Made by a program: the position numbers and the translations under genes
Assembly (NCBI RefSeq): GCF_014174305.1
Contig: NZ_JABEQH010000007.1
Location: forward strand, 62,001-126,000
Length of the DNA stretch: 64,000 nt
DNA from: Gluconacetobacter johannae
GTDB taxonomy: Bacteria > Pseudomonadota > Alphaproteobacteria > Acetobacterales > Acetobacteraceae
Direction of reading: 5' to 3'
Part shown: positions 54,878-64,000 of the stretch, piece by piece
Numbering within the stretch: the first letter of the stretch is position 1
Layout: each line of letters opens with the position of its first letter
The notes under the pieces: generated by a model
The model's input: the letters and a program-made list of their open reading frames with translations, nothing else
The model's database searches: none
What the model was told of the DNA's origin: nothing

Positions 54878-55588
54878 TTACGGCAAGGGGGGCGGTGGGA
54901 TGGTGACGCCCGCGAACGGGTCGACGCATATGATGTGGTCCACGACGGAAACGACCCCCTTCGCGTTTTCCGCCGCCACACGGGCCGCGGTACGCAACCG
55001 GTCGTCCGTGACGGTACCGCCAAGGTCCACCACCCCGTTCCTGACATCGACGCTGATGGTATTGCGCCCGCCCAGGTGCAATTCCGCCTGGTATTCCTCC
55101 AGGATGGACTGCCTGATGCTCTGGTCATCGGATACCGCAGGCGCGCCGGACATCAGCGGCAGCAACGCGCGCAGCACGTCGGCGCGCGACAGCACGCCCA
55201 CAAGCTGATCGTTCTTGACGACCGGCAGGCGCCTGACATGCTGCAGGATCAATGTGGCGACAGCGTCGCGCAACGGCGTCTCCGGCCCGACGGACATGGG
55301 GCGGTCCGACATGATATCGGCAACCTTGCGGCCATGACTATGGACATAGTCCTCGGCCTGCCGCCCCGACGACCGGAACAGGTCTCCGAACCACGAATGC
55401 CCGGCCGTCTCCAGCTCGCTCCGGCGCATGAGGTCGCCTTCGGTCAGAATGCCGACCAGGTGCCCCTTCTCGGTTATGACCGGCAGCCCGCTGACTTTGT
55501 GCGCCACCATCAGCCGGATGGCGTCCGCGATGGATTGCGTCGGCGCGACACAGATTGCCGGCGAGGTCATGACGTCCTTGACCTGCAT
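54878..55588 (-). CDS. CBS-pair and BON domain protein
   Basis: The 236-residue protein has two CBS motifs (MQVKDVMTSPAICVAP, HKVSGLPVITEKGHLVGILTEGDL; VADIMSDRPMSVGPETPL, RRLPVVKNDQLVGVLSRADVL), which usually bind adenosyl nucleotides, and a C-terminal BON domain (TISVDVRNGVVDLGGTVTDDRL). Such proteins sense energy charge or stress. ATG 55588 is chosen from the CBS start; the frame is open back to 55696. It precedes ppsA by about 40 bp on the same strand. Confidence 0.9.
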   Translation of the reverse strand: MQVKDVMTSPAICVAPTQSIADAIRLMVAHKVSGLPVITEKGHLVGILTEGDLMRRSELETAGHSWFGDLFRSSGRQAEDYVHSHGRKVADIMSDRPMSVGPETPLRDAVATLILQHVRRLPVVKNDQLVGVLSRADVLRALLPLMSGAPAVSDDQSIRQSILEEYQAELHLGGRNTISVDVRNGVVDLGGTVTDDRLRTAARVAAENAKGVVSVVDHIICVDPFAGVTIPPPPLP

Positions 55589-55858
55589 GACACGCGGTCC
55601 CCGATGCGTAGCGCCCCGCCGCCGGAATTCATGGGCGAATACCGGATATCGGCAGGACACTGCATGAATGTTCTGGGTGTCCACCCTTCGGGACACCCGG
55701 TGACCCTAGATGCGCGCGCGCCGGCCCTCCTGCAATCGCACTCCGGGATTCGTGATGATGCAACCGGACACCGCGACGGCGTTTAGGGACCATGTTCCCC
55801 GCCATCCCGCGCCCGACATGGTCAATGGCCCGGCCGGCCCCCTGGGAGGGAAAACAGA

Positions 55859-57790
55859 ATGCCCATTCAGAAGGAGGCCATGGTTGCCGAGCTCGCGCAG
55901 GGCGCGCTGCTTCTGCCCAACCTGATTGCGGACGGGCTGGCCGCGAATGGCCGCATAAAATTCGCGCTGAGCTGGCTGCAGGCCGTCGAGGCGGCGTCGG
56001 GCCGGGACGATCGTACGCCTTTTGCCGACCTGGTGGCCGAACGGACGCTGGCCGGGCTGGACCATAACCCGCTTTATGACCCTCCCGCCCCGCTGGAGCG
56101 AACCGGCGACGGCGTCCGGGTGCCGCAGATCGGCGCGATGATGTCGCGCCTGCTGGACGATCTGTCGCACATGCGCGCGGCCGTGGAGGCAGGCGCGGCC
56201 GCGGGCCTTTTCGACCCCGCGGCGGCAGCCGCCTTCCGCGGACGCGAGGAGGCGCTTCGCACGTCCCTTCATCTCGACGGCGACATCCTGCCGGCCGGCC
56301 TGGTCTCGCGGTTGTCGCGCCTTTCAGGCGGCGACGAGGCATCGTTCCACGGCCTGGTGATGGAGATGCACAAGGCCATCAACGAGATCGCCGCTGGCCT
56401 GGCGGAAACGGACGTTGCCGGCGCCCGCGCCTACCTTCTGGGCCAGGCGGACAGGGACCGCCTGGCCGCATTCATGCATGGGCTGAATCGCACGGCGCCA
56501 TTGAAATTCAATCATCCGGGGCTGGCCACCAACGCGATGCGCGACGGCACCCACATGACCATCCAGAACGATCTGGGCACGACCGACGCGCATGTGCTGA
56601 TCGCCCAGGTCGAAGACCGTCGCCTGACCATCATCCACAGCGATATTCACAAGCAACGTCTCGATTTTTTCCAAAGACACCTGCCCCGGTTTTCCTGGAC
56701 CGTCTCCAACCGGCACGCGCAGGGCATGGAGGACGATATTTTCCTTGTCACGGTTGGAACGTTCGAAGCCCCCGACCTTGCCACCCTCGATACCGCGCTG
56801 GAGGAGCTGGGCGCGTCACTCGTCTTTCTCATCGACTGGAACAAGGCGCGAAAAAGCCTTGGCCGTTTCGTCCCGCGACGGGAAGCCGTCGCCATTCTGG
56901 ACTGGGCCGCCGATCACGAATACGGCCACCGCGCCTATCTGGAAATCGGCGGCGAGGCCGTGATCGACGATCTGCTGGAAACCGTGTCGCGGATCACCGG
57001 CGTATCCTACACGTCCCTGCAACGCGCGCTGGGCAAGGACGACACGACGATATTCCTGCGTGAGACATTACGCATCGCCAGCGAGACCCTGCGCGACGGC
57101 CGATCGCCCTTCGTCATCCGCGATCTGTTGCAGGCGGAACTGATGATGCGCGTCGGATCCGTGGCCGATCGCATTCTTGATGAGGCCGTGGACCATGCCG
57201 CGCTGATCCTTGACCTCGGCAACCTGGTGCAGGCCACGCTGCTGGACACTGTCGCCGACCCCGGCGGGGCCGCCACGCGGGCCAAGCTCTGGGAAGCCCT
57301 TGCCGACCGGCAGGTGGGACGCATATGCGACCTGTCCCGCGACGGCAAGGTACGCGCCTGGCGCGTGATCGCCTCGGAAGCCGACGACGCCGCCGACAAA
57401 TTCGAAGAGGTGGCGTTTCTCCTGCAATTTCTGCCCCGCGACCTGCCGGCCGAGCTGCACGAGCGGTTCCTGCTTCTGGTCGAAGGCGCCATCATGGCGG
57501 TCAGGGACTATGTCCGCCTGCTGTGCGCGCTACGCAACGAACACCAGACCATCGCACGGCGGGACATGCGCGCGTTCATGGCGTTGCTCGACCGGCTGCA
57601 CGAGCATGAACACGCAACGGACGACATCCAGCGCGACCTGTTCACGAATCTGATGCACGCGGATGTCGACGCCAGGGTGTTCCATGTCACGACCGCCGTC
57701 GCCGGCGGCCTGGAGGAAGTGGCGGACGCGTTGCTGAATGCGGGTCGCCTCGTGTCGGATCATGCCGTGGGAGAGTGGTTTGCAACCTGA
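55859..57790 (+). CDS. Large protein with C-terminal DUF47/PhoU-like domain
   Basis: The 643-residue protein starts at ATG 55859 after GGGAGG. The first 430 residues are of no family I recognise (for example NDLGTTDAHVLIAQVEDRRLTIIHSD, RHAQGMEDDIFLVTVGTFEAPD). The last 200 residues form a helical bundle like DUF47/PhoU (KFEEVAFLLQFLPRDLPAELHERFLLLVEGAIMAVRDYV, LHEHEHATDDIQRDL). PhoU-like domains bind metals and regulate phosphate uptake. It overlaps the PPDK-like gene by 11 bp, so the products probably work together. Confidence 0.7.
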   Translation: MPIQKEAMVAELAQGALLLPNLIADGLAANGRIKFALSWLQAVEAASGRDDRTPFADLVAERTLAGLDHNPLYDPPAPLERTGDGVRVPQIGAMMSRLLDDLSHMRAAVEAGAAAGLFDPAAAAAFRGREEALRTSLHLDGDILPAGLVSRLSRLSGGDEASFHGLVMEMHKAINEIAAGLAETDVAGARAYLLGQADRDRLAAFMHGLNRTAPLKFNHPGLATNAMRDGTHMTIQNDLGTTDAHVLIAQVEDRRLTIIHSDIHKQRLDFFQRHLPRFSWTVSNRHAQGMEDDIFLVTVGTFEAPDLATLDTALEELGASLVFLIDWNKARKSLGRFVPRREAVAILDWAADHEYGHRAYLEIGGEAVIDDLLETVSRITGVSYTSLQRALGKDDTTIFLRETLRIASETLRDGRSPFVIRDLLQAELMMRVGSVADRILDEAVDHAALILDLGNLVQATLLDTVADPGGAATRAKLWEALADRQVGRICDLSRDGKVRAWRVIASEADDAADKFEEVAFLLQFLPRDLPAELHERFLLLVEGAIMAVRDYVRLLCALRNEHQTIARRDMRAFMALLDRLHEHEHATDDIQRDLFTNLMHADVDARVFHVTTAVAGGLEEVADALLNAGRLVSDHAVGEWFAT

Positions 57791-59405
57791 CCCCATCCAG
57801 ATCATCGAAGCGGGCGTACTGCCGCCCCCGGCGGGCGCCCTGTCCCTGCTTGGCGGGAAAGCCTTCAATCTCGTGGTCCTGGCCGCGATGGGCCTGCCCG
57901 TACCACCCGGTTTCGTCCTGCCGACCTCGCTCTGCGCCCAATGGATCGCCAACGGCCCGCCGCCGATGGACGAGTTCCGGGCGCGCGTCGCCGGCCCGTT
58001 GAGCCGTCTGGAGCAGGCGACCGGCCTGGCGTTCGGCGATGCGCGGCGGCCATTGCTGGTCGCGGTCCGCTCGGGTCCCCCGATCTCGATGCCCGGCATG
58101 CTCGATACCATCCTGAATGTCGGGCTGACGCGCACGACCCTGCCGGGGATGATGGCGCTGACGGGCGATCCCCGTCTTGTCTGGGACTGCTATGCCCGAC
58201 TGGTCAGCTCGTACGGGCAGGTCGTGCACGGCCTGGACCCGACGCCATTCGAGGACGCATCGGCAAGCGCCCTGCTGGCCGGGCAGGCCGGGGCCCTGTC
58301 CGACCTCGATACCTTGTCCCTGCGCGGCCTGGCCTTGCGATATCTCGATATTTTCGAGGAGATGTCCGGACGGACCTTTCCCGACACGCCCATGGAGCAG
58401 CTTCTGCAGTCGGTGGACGCGGTGTTCCGGTCATGGGAGTCGGATCGCGCGAAAACCTATCGGCGGATCCGGAATCTGACCGACCTTCCTGGGACGGCGG
58501 TGACCGTGCAGCGCATGGTCTATGGCAATTCGGGGCCGAAATCGGGATCGGGCGTCGGCTTCACGCGCGACCCTGCGACGGGCGAGAAACGGCTCTATCT
58601 GGATTTTTCCTTCAACGCCCAGGGCGACGACGTAGTGTCCGGCCGCAGGCGCGTCACCCCCGCCGTCACGCTCTCCCGCATCATGCCGCAGGTCGCACAG
58701 AGCCTGGAGCACTTCGCCAGGCAGATCGAAGACAAATTCCACGATATGCAGGATTTCGAATTCACGGTCGAGGACGGACGGCTTTTCCTGCTGCAGACCC
58801 GCGCGGGCAAACGATCCGCCTGGGCGCGCCTGAAGATCGCCGTCGATATGGTGCGCGAGGGCCTGATCGGCGTCGATGAGGCGCTGCGGCGCCTGGAAGG
58901 GTTGAATTATACCGCGATCGCGCGCCGGCGCGTGGTGGGCGCGCACGGTGACGCGATCGCCCGAGGCACGCCGGCCGGGATAGGCGCCGCAACGGGCGCC
59001 ATCGTCATGAGCGCGGACGTCGCACAACAATTTGCCCGGCAGGGGCGGCCGGCCATCCTGGTCAGCAATGACGTCCTGACCGAGGATATCGAAGGGATCG
59101 CCAGTGCCGAGGGACTGCTTGCGGCGCATGGCGGCCGTACCAGCCACGCGGCGGTCGTGGCGCGCGAACTCGGCAAGGTCGCCATTGTCGGATGCGCCGA
59201 TCTTGTGGTCGCGCCCGACAGGAAAAGCTGCCTGATCGCAGGACGGCGTTTCGACAGCGGCGCGGACATCACGCTCGATGGGGAAAGCGGCTGCGTCTAT
59301 GAGGGACGCATCACCGTCGATGAAGTACGCCCCCATGATGAACTGGCGACCGTGGAAGCCTGGATGCGGGCGCGCGGCGCAGACGCAGGCGACAGCCTTC
59401 CATGA
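57780..59405 (+). CDS. PPDK-like protein lacking the PEP/pyruvate-binding domain
   Basis: The protein of about 541 residues matches pyruvate, phosphate dikinase over the ATP-grasp part (LSLLGGKAFNLVVLAAMGLPVPPGFVLP, GPPISMPGMLDTILNVGLT, VYGNSGPKSGSGVGFTRDPATGEK) and the phospho-His domain (LAAHGGRTSHAAVVARELGKVAIVG). It ends about 90 residues later, before the TIM barrel that binds PEP in 880-residue PPDKs. TTG 57780 after GGGAG is the likely start; ATG 57762 is the alternative. It could autophosphorylate and need a partner in trans. Confidence 0.85.
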   Translation: MQPDPIQIIEAGVLPPPAGALSLLGGKAFNLVVLAAMGLPVPPGFVLPTSLCAQWIANGPPPMDEFRARVAGPLSRLEQATGLAFGDARRPLLVAVRSGPPISMPGMLDTILNVGLTRTTLPGMMALTGDPRLVWDCYARLVSSYGQVVHGLDPTPFEDASASALLAGQAGALSDLDTLSLRGLALRYLDIFEEMSGRTFPDTPMEQLLQSVDAVFRSWESDRAKTYRRIRNLTDLPGTAVTVQRMVYGNSGPKSGSGVGFTRDPATGEKRLYLDFSFNAQGDDVVSGRRRVTPAVTLSRIMPQVAQSLEHFARQIEDKFHDMQDFEFTVEDGRLFLLQTRAGKRSAWARLKIAVDMVREGLIGVDEALRRLEGLNYTAIARRRVVGAHGDAIARGTPAGIGAATGAIVMSADVAQQFARQGRPAILVSNDVLTEDIEGIASAEGLLAAHGGRTSHAAVVARELGKVAIVGCADLVVAPDRKSCLIAGRRFDSGADITLDGESGCVYEGRITVDEVRPHDELATVEAWMRARGADAGDSLP

Positions 59406-59459
59406 AAATCCCCGGATTTCACGTCCCCTCCCTTCGGGGAGCATCCAGAGGGCAACGCC

Positions 59460-60260
59460 ATGGCATCCCACGATCGGTCCCGTTTCGCCGGCCGGCGCGT
59501 GTTCCTCACGGGGGGCGGCCAGGGCATCGGCGCCGCCACCGCGCGCGCCTTCGCGTGCGAGGGCGCGCGTATCGCCCTGAACGACCTCAGCCCCGAAACG
59601 CTGCGGCAGACCATGGCCGGCCTGCCCCCGGTCGGCGCGGGTCCCCACCTGGCCCGGCCGGGCGATATCGCCCGGGAGGAGACGGTCGATGATCTGGTGG
59701 GGACCGCGATCGCGGAGATGGGCGGCCTGGACATCGTGGTGTGCAACGCCGGAATCCAGATCCCGAGCCCGTCGGAGGCCGTCACGACCGAGGATTTCGC
59801 CAAGGTCCTGGCGGTCAATGTGACGGGTGTCATGCTCTGCGTCCGCGCGGCCCTGCACCATTGGCTGAACGCCGGCGCGCCGGGGATCGTCGTGGTGACC
59901 AGTTCGGTGCACCAGGTCATCCCCAAGCCGGGTTACCTGGGCTATGCCGCCAGCAAGGGGGCGATCGGGAACATGGTGCGGACATGGGCGCTGGAATATG
60001 CCGCGCGCGGCATCCGCGTGAACGCGGTCGCGCCGGGCGCCATCGAAACGCCGATGAACAGGGCCTGGATCGACGACCCGCGCGGGCGCGCGGCGGTATC
60101 GCGCCATATCCCGATGCGCCGCCCCGGCGGCGCCGGCGAGGTGGCGGATGCGATCCTGTTCCTGTCGTCCGATCAGGCCAGCTATGTGACCGGCCAGACG
60201 CTGTTCGTCGATGGCGGGCTGACGCTCTATGGGGATTTCCAGGAAAACTGGGCGTCCTGA
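59460..60260 (+). CDS. Short-chain dehydrogenase/reductase, sugar-type
   Basis: The 266-residue SDR has TGGGQGIGAATARAFA, NAG (VVCNAGIQ), and catalytic YAASKGAIGNM. The C-terminal VTGQTLFVDGGLTLYGDFQENW is typical of glucose- or polyol-dehydrogenase-like SDRs. It converges on the ribose-type ABC transporter genes, so the substrate may be the imported sugar or polyol. The start is ATG 59460. Confidence 0.92.
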   Translation: MASHDRSRFAGRRVFLTGGGQGIGAATARAFACEGARIALNDLSPETLRQTMAGLPPVGAGPHLARPGDIAREETVDDLVGTAIAEMGGLDIVVCNAGIQIPSPSEAVTTEDFAKVLAVNVTGVMLCVRAALHHWLNAGAPGIVVVTSSVHQVIPKPGYLGYAASKGAIGNMVRTWALEYAARGIRVNAVAPGAIETPMNRAWIDDPRGRAAVSRHIPMRRPGGAGEVADAILFLSSDQASYVTGQTLFVDGGLTLYGDFQENWAS

Positions 60261-60271
60261 GGGGGGATCGA

Positions 60272-60294
60272 CCGGGGCGCGCGACGCGCCCCGG
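60272..60294. terminator. GC stem-loop between convergent SDR and rbsB-type genes
   Basis: A 10-bp perfect stem (CCGGGGCGCG with CGCGCCCCGG, loop of 3) lies midway between the two stops. It has no T run; it probably acts as a two-way transcription barrier or RNA end. Confidence 0.45.
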
Positions 60295-60315
60295 CCGCCG
60301 GCCCGTGGCGAAAGG

Positions 60316-61263
60316 TCAGTGGCTGGTCCAGCCCTGGTAGCTTGCGACGTTGTCGCGGGTAATCAGCTTGGGCGTAATCAACTGAACCGTGCCGTCCTTC
60401 ATCTTGCCGTCCAGCAGGCTCTGCCCCGCGGTCACCGCGTCGATGCCCATCTGATACGGGTCCTGGCTGGAGGACGCGAGGATCGACGAGGTCTTGTCCT
60501 TCAGCGCGGCGACGATTTCCGGCGCGCCGTCGACCGAGGTGATGACCAGGCCCGAACGATGCGCCTGCCTGGCGGCAAGGTCGCTGCCGACGGCCTGCGG
60601 GTCGTTGATGGTGAACACGCCGTTGAGGTCGGGGAACCGCACAAGGTATCCCTGCATGACGGCGAAGCCGGCGTCGCGCGACCCCTGGCCGTTCTGGTCG
60701 TCGGACACGATCCTGATGCCGGGGTTCTTGGCCAGCACTTCCTTGCAGCCATTGACGCGATCGATGACCGAGGACACCTGCGGGCCGTTCTGGATGGCCA
60801 CGTTGCCCTTGCCGCCCAGTTGCTGCGCCAGGAACGCGCAGGACAGGCGGCCGGCCTCGACATTGTCGGTCTGGACGATGGCGCTGGCGCCGACCGCGCC
60901 GACATCGACCACCACCACCACGGCGCCCGCATGCCGCGCGCGCCGGATGGCCGGCAGGATGGCCTGCGGATCGACCGCGTTGACCAGGATGAGATTGTCG
61001 CCCGAGGCGATGAAATTGTCGATCTGCGAGAACTGCTTGTTCAGGTCGTAATCGGCCGAGACCGAGGTGATGCGCGCCCCCGGCGCCAGCTTCGCCGCCT
61101 GGGCGGTGGCGCCTTTGACCAGCGCCACGAAATAGGGGTTGCCCAATGTGCCGAGCGAGATGCCGATGCCCGTGATCGCCTTGGCCTGTGCCGTGGCGCC
61201 GCCCGAAGCCCCACTCAGAGCGAGGAAAGCCAGACCGGCGAAAAGCGCGGATTTGAACGTCAT
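60316..61263 (-). CDS. Sugar ABC transporter periplasmic binding protein (RbsB type)
   Basis: The 315-residue protein has a signal peptide (ALFAGLAFLALSGASGGATAQ) and a type I periplasmic-binding fold (GIGISLGTLGNPYFVALVKGA, INDPQAVGSDLAARQAH, GIDAVTAGQSLLDGK). It captures a monosaccharide or polyol and hands it to the permease. It is the last gene of the operon, 45 bp after the permease. Ligand unknown. Confidence 0.93.
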   Translation of the reverse strand: MTFKSALFAGLAFLALSGASGGATAQAKAITGIGISLGTLGNPYFVALVKGATAQAAKLAPGARITSVSADYDLNKQFSQIDNFIASGDNLILVNAVDPQAILPAIRRARHAGAVVVVVDVGAVGASAIVQTDNVEAGRLSCAFLAQQLGGKGNVAIQNGPQVSSVIDRVNGCKEVLAKNPGIRIVSDDQNGQGSRDAGFAVMQGYLVRFPDLNGVFTINDPQAVGSDLAARQAHRSGLVITSVDGAPEIVAALKDKTSSILASSSQDPYQMGIDAVTAGQSLLDGKMKDGTVQLITPKLITRDNVASYQGWTSH

Positions 61264-61308
61264 GATGACAGGTCCGATGAGAGGGAGGGAGGGAAGATGA
61301 GGCGGAGT

Positions 61309-62331
61309 TCAGGTCCGCGCGGCGGGCTGGCGGAAGCGGTCGAGCGCCACGGCGATGATGATGACGAGGCCCTTGATGATGAACTGCCAGATATCGGACA
61401 CCCCGATCAGGATCAGGCCGTTAGACAGCACGGCGATCATCAGCCCGCCCACCAGCGTGCCCCAGACCGAGCCGATGCCGCCGACGAAGGACGTGCCGCC
61501 CAGGATGACCGCCGCGATGGCGTCCAGTTCGTAGGACTGGCCGAGTTGCAGCCCGTTGGCGGCATAGAGGCGGGCCGAGGACATGACGCCGCCCAGCCCC
61601 GCCAGCAGGCCGGACAGCGCATAGACGAACATCAGCACGGCGGGCACGTTGATGCCCGCCAGCCGCGCGGCGGCGGGGTTGCCGCCCACCGCGTAGATAT
61701 GCACGCCCAGCACCGTGCGCCGCAGGACGAACCAGCAGGCGACGATGACGACCAGCGCGATGACCGCCAGCCACGGGATGACCAGCGTCGAGGTCACGGG
61801 AATGCCGTCGTTGCCGATCCAGGCATAGGACAGGGACGGGTTGAAGATGGTGCGGTCCTCGCCCATCAGCCGGGCCAGGCCCCGTACGGCGGTCAGGGTG
61901 CCCAGGGTGACGATGAAGGGCGGGATCTTCAGCCCCGCGATCAGCGAGCCGTTCAGCAGGCCGATCAGCAGCCCGGCGCCCAGGCAGGCCGGGATGGCCA
62001 GCCAGCCCAGGCCGGGCACCAGCGAGACCATCAGCCCCCCCATGGCCGAGAACGCCAGGGTGGAGCCCACGGACAGGTCGATGCCGCCCGTCAGGATGAC
62101 GAACGTCATCCCCGCCGACAGCACCACGTTGATCGCGGCCTGCTGGGCGACGATCGACAGGTTCTGGCCGCTGAGGAAGCGGTGGCCGCCGAAGACATGA
62201 AAGCCGATGGCCAGCAGGACCAGCACCGGCAGCATGCCGGCCGCCTGCATGACGCTGCGAAGCCGTTCGGATGTGCGGGCGGACGACGGGATTTCCGCCG
62301 GGCCGGCAGGGGGGACGAGTGCGCTGGACAT
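61309..62331 (-). CDS. Sugar ABC transporter permease (RbsC type)
   Basis: The 340-residue inner-membrane protein has 8-10 predicted helices and the RbsC signature GMTFVILTGGIDLSVGSTLAF, with AGLGGVMSSARLYAANG and GTSFVGGIGSVWGTLVGGL. ATG 62331 lies 13 bp after the ATPase stop, with AGGAA upstream; earlier in-frame starts overlap the ATPase gene. Confidence 0.93.
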   Translation of the reverse strand: MSSALVPPAGPAEIPSSARTSERLRSVMQAAGMLPVLVLLAIGFHVFGGHRFLSGQNLSIVAQQAAINVVLSAGMTFVILTGGIDLSVGSTLAFSAMGGLMVSLVPGLGWLAIPACLGAGLLIGLLNGSLIAGLKIPPFIVTLGTLTAVRGLARLMGEDRTIFNPSLSYAWIGNDGIPVTSTLVIPWLAVIALVVIVACWFVLRRTVLGVHIYAVGGNPAAARLAGINVPAVLMFVYALSGLLAGLGGVMSSARLYAANGLQLGQSYELDAIAAVILGGTSFVGGIGSVWGTLVGGLMIAVLSNGLILIGVSDIWQFIIKGLVIIIAVALDRFRQPAART

Positions 62332-62344
62332 GCTCTGATGTTCC

Positions 62345-63919
62345 TCAGGCCGCGACGCCGGCGGCATAGGCCATGATGGCTTCCTGGGTGATGTCGGGCC
62401 GGTCCGGCCCGCCGACCTCTCCGGTGATGACGCCCTCGCGCATCACCAGCACGCGGTCGCAGATGCCGACGATCTCGGCCATTTCGCTGGAGATCACGAT
62501 GATTCCCAGGCCCTTCGCCGCCAGGTCGCCGATCAGGCGGTAGATTTCGGATTTGGCGCCGATATCGACGCCGCGTGTCGGCTCGTCCAGGATCAGCACC
62601 TTCGGACCCGTCTCCAGCAGGCGGCCCAGCAGCACCTTCTGCTGGTTACCGCCCGACAGGCCGCCGACCGACACCAGCGTGCTGGCCGCACGGACCTTGA
62701 GCATCGCGAACGCGCTGCTGGCGCGCGAGCGGCCGCGACGGCTGTCGAGCACGCCGCCATGGGCATCGCGCCCGATGACGCCCATGTTGATGTTCCCGGC
62801 GCAGGACATGTCCAGGAACAGGCCCAGCGCCTTGCGGTCCTCCGTCAGGTAGGCGATGCCGGCATCCAGCGCCTCGCGCGGGGAACGGATCTCGATCGTC
62901 TTGCCGTTCAGCCTGATCCGTCCGCTGGGATGGGGGTCGGCGCCGAAGATCAGCCGCGCCAGCTCGGTCCGTCCCGCGCCCACCAGGCCCGCGATCCCCA
63001 GCACCTCGCCTTGGTGCAGCGTGAAGCTGCTGGGCTGCACGCGCGCGCCGTCCGTCAACCCGTCGACTTCCAGCACCGGCGGCCCGAAGACCGGCCTGCC
63101 CCCGCGCTGCTTGACGTAGAAGCCGGACAGGTCGCGACCGACCATCATCCGCACGATGGCGGCGGAACTGATCTCCTGCTTCTCCAGCATGCCGACATAG
63201 GTGCCGTCGCGCAGGACCGCCACGCGGTCGGCCAGCTCGTCGATCTCGGCCATGCGGTGGCTGATATAGATCAGCGCGATGCCCTCGGCGCGCAACTGGC
63301 GGATCAGCGCGAAAAGCCGGTCGGTCTCGCGGGCCGACAGCGCCGTGGTGGGTTCGTCCAGCACCAGGATGCGGGCCTGGCGGTGCAGCGCGCGTGCGAT
63401 CTCGACCAGCTGCTGCTCGGCGACCGACAGGGTGGCGACCAGGGTCTCGGGCCGGAAGGGCGTGCCCAGCCGTTCGAGAAGCGGGCGGCAGGCCTCGTTC
63501 ATCGCGACACGGTCGATCAATCCGGCCCGGCCCAGTTCCGCGCCCAGATGGATGTTCTCGGCCACCGTCAGGTTCGGCGCCAGCGCCAGTTCCTGATAGA
63601 TGATGGCGATGCCGGCCGCGCGCGCCGCCGCCGGATTGCCGAGCTTGACCGGCCGCCCGTCGATCCGGATCTCGCCGCCCGGATCGGCGACATAGGCGCC
63701 CGACAGGATCTTCATCAGCGTCGATTTTCCGGCGCCGTTCTCGCCCATCAGCGCCAGCACCTCGCCGGCATAGGCGGCAAGCTGCACATTCTGCAGGGCC
63801 TTGACCCCAGGAAAACTTTTGGAAATTCCAAACATTTCCAGAACCGGCCTGGCATGTCCGGCGGAATTTGCACGTGCGGCGCCATCGGCGGCCACGGGTT
63901 GAAACGTTGCGGAATTCAT
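62345..63919 (-). CDS. Sugar ABC transporter ATPase, tandem (RbsA type)
   Basis: The 524-residue protein has two ATP-binding halves: first Walker [15 protein letters not shown] with [15 protein letters not shown] and Walker [12 protein letters not shown]; the second half has [31 protein letters not shown] and [12 protein letters not shown], the usual RbsA pattern of a degenerate second P-loop. ATG 63919 is preferred over GTG 63925. It is the first gene of the transporter operon; its promoter lies in the last 80 bases of the window. Confidence 0.94.
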   Translation of the reverse strand: MNSATFQPVAADGAARANSAGHARPVLEMFGISKSFPGVKALQNVQLAAYAGEVLALMGENGAGKSTLMKILSGAYVADPGGEIRIDGRPVKLGNPAAARAAGIAIIYQELALAPNLTVAENIHLGAELGRAGLIDRVAMNEACRPLLERLGTPFRPETLVATLSVAEQQLVEIARALHRQARILVLDEPTTALSARETDRLFALIRQLRAEGIALIYISHRMAEIDELADRVAVLRDGTYVGMLEKQEISSAAIVRMMVGRDLSGFYVKQRGGRPVFGPPVLEVDGLTDGARVQPSSFTLHQGEVLGIAGLVGAGRTELARLIFGADPHPSGRIRLNGKTIEIRSPREALDAGIAYLTEDRKALGLFLDMSCAGNINMGVIGRDAHGGVLDSRRGRSRASSAFAMLKVRAASTLVSVGGLSGGNQQKVLLGRLLETGPKVLILDEPTRGVDIGAKSEIYRLIGDLAAKGLGIIVISSEMAEIVGICDRVLVMREGVITGEVGGPDRPDITQEAIMAYAAGVAA

Positions 63920-64000
63920 GAGCACACCATTTTCGAGCCGTGGGGCAGCTCTTGTTTTTCTGAGGTGTCCGGCCGTCGGTAACGCAAACTGTCATCGCGG

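Noticed and set aside
60229-62376. 715-codon open frame on the plus strand across the ABC transporter genes
   Set aside because: It is antisense to clear RbsB and RbsC genes and is Asp/Gln/Arg-rich noise.

Overview
The window is GC-rich and densely coded. It looks like the chromosome of an acetic acid bacterium (Acetobacteraceae, Alphaproteobacteria; Gluconacetobacter or a close relative). The pointers are a membrane-anchored L-sorbosone-dehydrogenase-type quinoprotein, a Tat-exported molybdenum hydroxylase, short-form HisG, the infA-maf-RNase E/G-yacG block and overall codon use. The genus is inferred from gene content, not from a search.

Layout. 1-5.9 kb: the end of a sensor kinase, a small secreted protein, a SIMPL protein, photolyase, infC and thrS. 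5.9-9.8 kb: a GT9 and a GT4 glycosyltransferase, a TPR protein and two small proteins. 9.8-16.3 kb: a housekeeping run on the plus strand (dcd-murA, hisG-hisD, infA-maf-RNase-yacG, tRNA-Phe). 16.4-21.3 kb: a PIG-V-like membrane protein, a MITE-like palindrome abutting a lipoprotein gene, a hypothetical protein and dps associated with two near-identical Fur-like boxes, a broken ORF and a cytochrome b561. 21.4-28.4 kb: a periplasmic amidohydrolase, a GntR regulator divergent from putA with a perfect operator palindrome between them, and a DUF2236 protein. 28.4-34.1 kb: an Lrp regulator divergent from a TonB receptor, the quinoprotein dehydrogenase, and an NTF2-GNAT fusion gene preceded by a highly structured, terminator-ending leader.

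34.1-47 kb is an accessory catabolic island. It holds a TonB receptor, an MFS importer, a flavin monooxygenase, an HSL-type hydrolase, two VOC proteins, a D-2-hydroxyacid dehydrogenase, a GntR-FCD regulator, a two-subunit molybdenum hydroxylase and an aspartate-dehydrogenase-like enzyme. Together they could import, hydroxylate, cleave and deaminate an aromatic or N-heterocyclic acid; the substrate cannot be read from the sequence. A LysR/SDR pair and a small acidic protein follow.

49.2-59.4 kb is a phosphotransfer cassette: an APH-fold protein, a PRPP-synthetase-like protein, a PfkB kinase, PEP synthase, a CBS-BON protein, a large protein with a DUF47/PhoU-like C-terminus, and a PPDK-like protein that lacks the usual PEP/pyruvate-binding barrel. 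The composition resembles low-energy or hypoxia gene sets. The window ends with an SDR converging on a ribose-type ABC transporter (ATPase-permease-binding protein).

Strongest leads: the structured RNA before the NTF2-GNAT gene, the catabolic island, the truncated PPDK paired with a DUF47 fusion, the MITE that completes a stop codon, the matched Fur-like boxes, and infC starting at AUA.
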